Assembly: GCA_965372385.1 (NCBI GenBank)
Contig: CBDVCD010000230.1
Coordinates: forward strand, 1-5,922
Source: JASJBU01 sp965372385
Lineage (GTDB): Bacteria > Pseudomonadota > Gammaproteobacteria > Chromatiales > Chromatiaceae
Reading direction: 5' to 3'
Length of the DNA stretch: 5,922 nucleotides
A program made the position numbers and the translations under genes. Every line of letters begins with the position of its first letter. Within the stretch, counting starts at the first letter, position 1. The notes beneath the pieces were generated by a model. The model had not been told where the DNA came from and did not search any database. It worked only from the letters and a program-made list of their open reading frames with translations. This document shows, one piece after another, positions 5,836 to 5,922 of the stretch.

Positions 5836-5844
5836 TGCTAGAAT
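5836..5844 (+). promoter_or_regulatory. Candidate extended -10 promoter of the tRNA gene
   Basis: TGC followed by TAGAAT (5839-5844, 5 of 6 to consensus) is an extended -10 element 17 bases before the tRNA 5' end. The expected start near 5851 would leave a leader of about ten bases. No good -35 is visible. The position 17 bases upstream falls on GATGCC (5816-5821), inside the 3' arm of the operon terminator. The same TAGAAT hexamer appears in the rpsU promoter. Having a dedicated promoter fits a tRNA placed behind a strong terminator. Confidence 0.5.
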
Positions 5845-5860
5845 CCGTGTGTTTTTTCAC

Positions 5861-5922
<62 letters not shown>

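Overview
The window carries the bacterial macromolecular-synthesis cluster of a gammaproteobacterium. tsaD is on the minus strand. Diverging from it on the plus strand are rpsU, a gatB/yqeY-family gene, dnaG and rpoD, followed by a strong intrinsic terminator and the first 62 bases of a CAU-anticodon tRNA, most likely tRNA-Ile2. The proteins align closely by eye with remembered E. coli S21, DnaG and sigma-70 sequences (DnaG 582 aa versus 581, sigma-70 622 versus 613). The yqeY insertion between rpsU and dnaG matches the order I recall from Pseudomonas and other non-enteric gammaproteobacteria. Coding GC is moderately high, about 65% by hand count in the middle of dnaG. I cannot name the genus; a Chromatiales-like or sulfur-oxidiser-type gammaproteobacterium is a guess.

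Layout: bases 1-110 hold no convincing gene but carry a REP-like imperfect palindrome in minus orientation and a small hairpin. tsaD fills 111-1151 (minus). The 119-base divergent gap (1152-1270) contains a good sigma-70 promoter for rpsU and a short leader hairpin. rpsU (1271-1486), yqeY (1529-1972) and dnaG (2050-3798) follow with gaps of 42 and 77 bases and no intrinsic terminator between them. A 117-base gap before rpoD holds a candidate extended -10 promoter and a 12-codon micro-ORF. rpoD (3916-5784) ends at a 12-bp perfect terminator hairpin (5797-5826). A candidate tRNA promoter starts 10 bases beyond it, and the tRNA begins at 5861 and is cut by the window end.

Function: S21 (translation initiation), DnaG (replication priming) and the housekeeping sigma factor (transcription) are co-expressed, the classic grouping. 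TsaD makes the t6A37 modification on ANN-decoding tRNAs, a class that includes the tRNA at the other end of the window. dnaG uses at least four AUA codons, which tRNA-Ile2 reads, while I saw none in rpoD.

I found no novel system, mobile element, CRISPR array or defence locus. The observations worth a second look are small: the REP-like element, an in-frame hexanucleotide repeat in the sigma-70 acidic linker, a dyad in front of dnaG with a very weak ribosome binding site, and a tRNA promoter placed directly behind the operon terminator.
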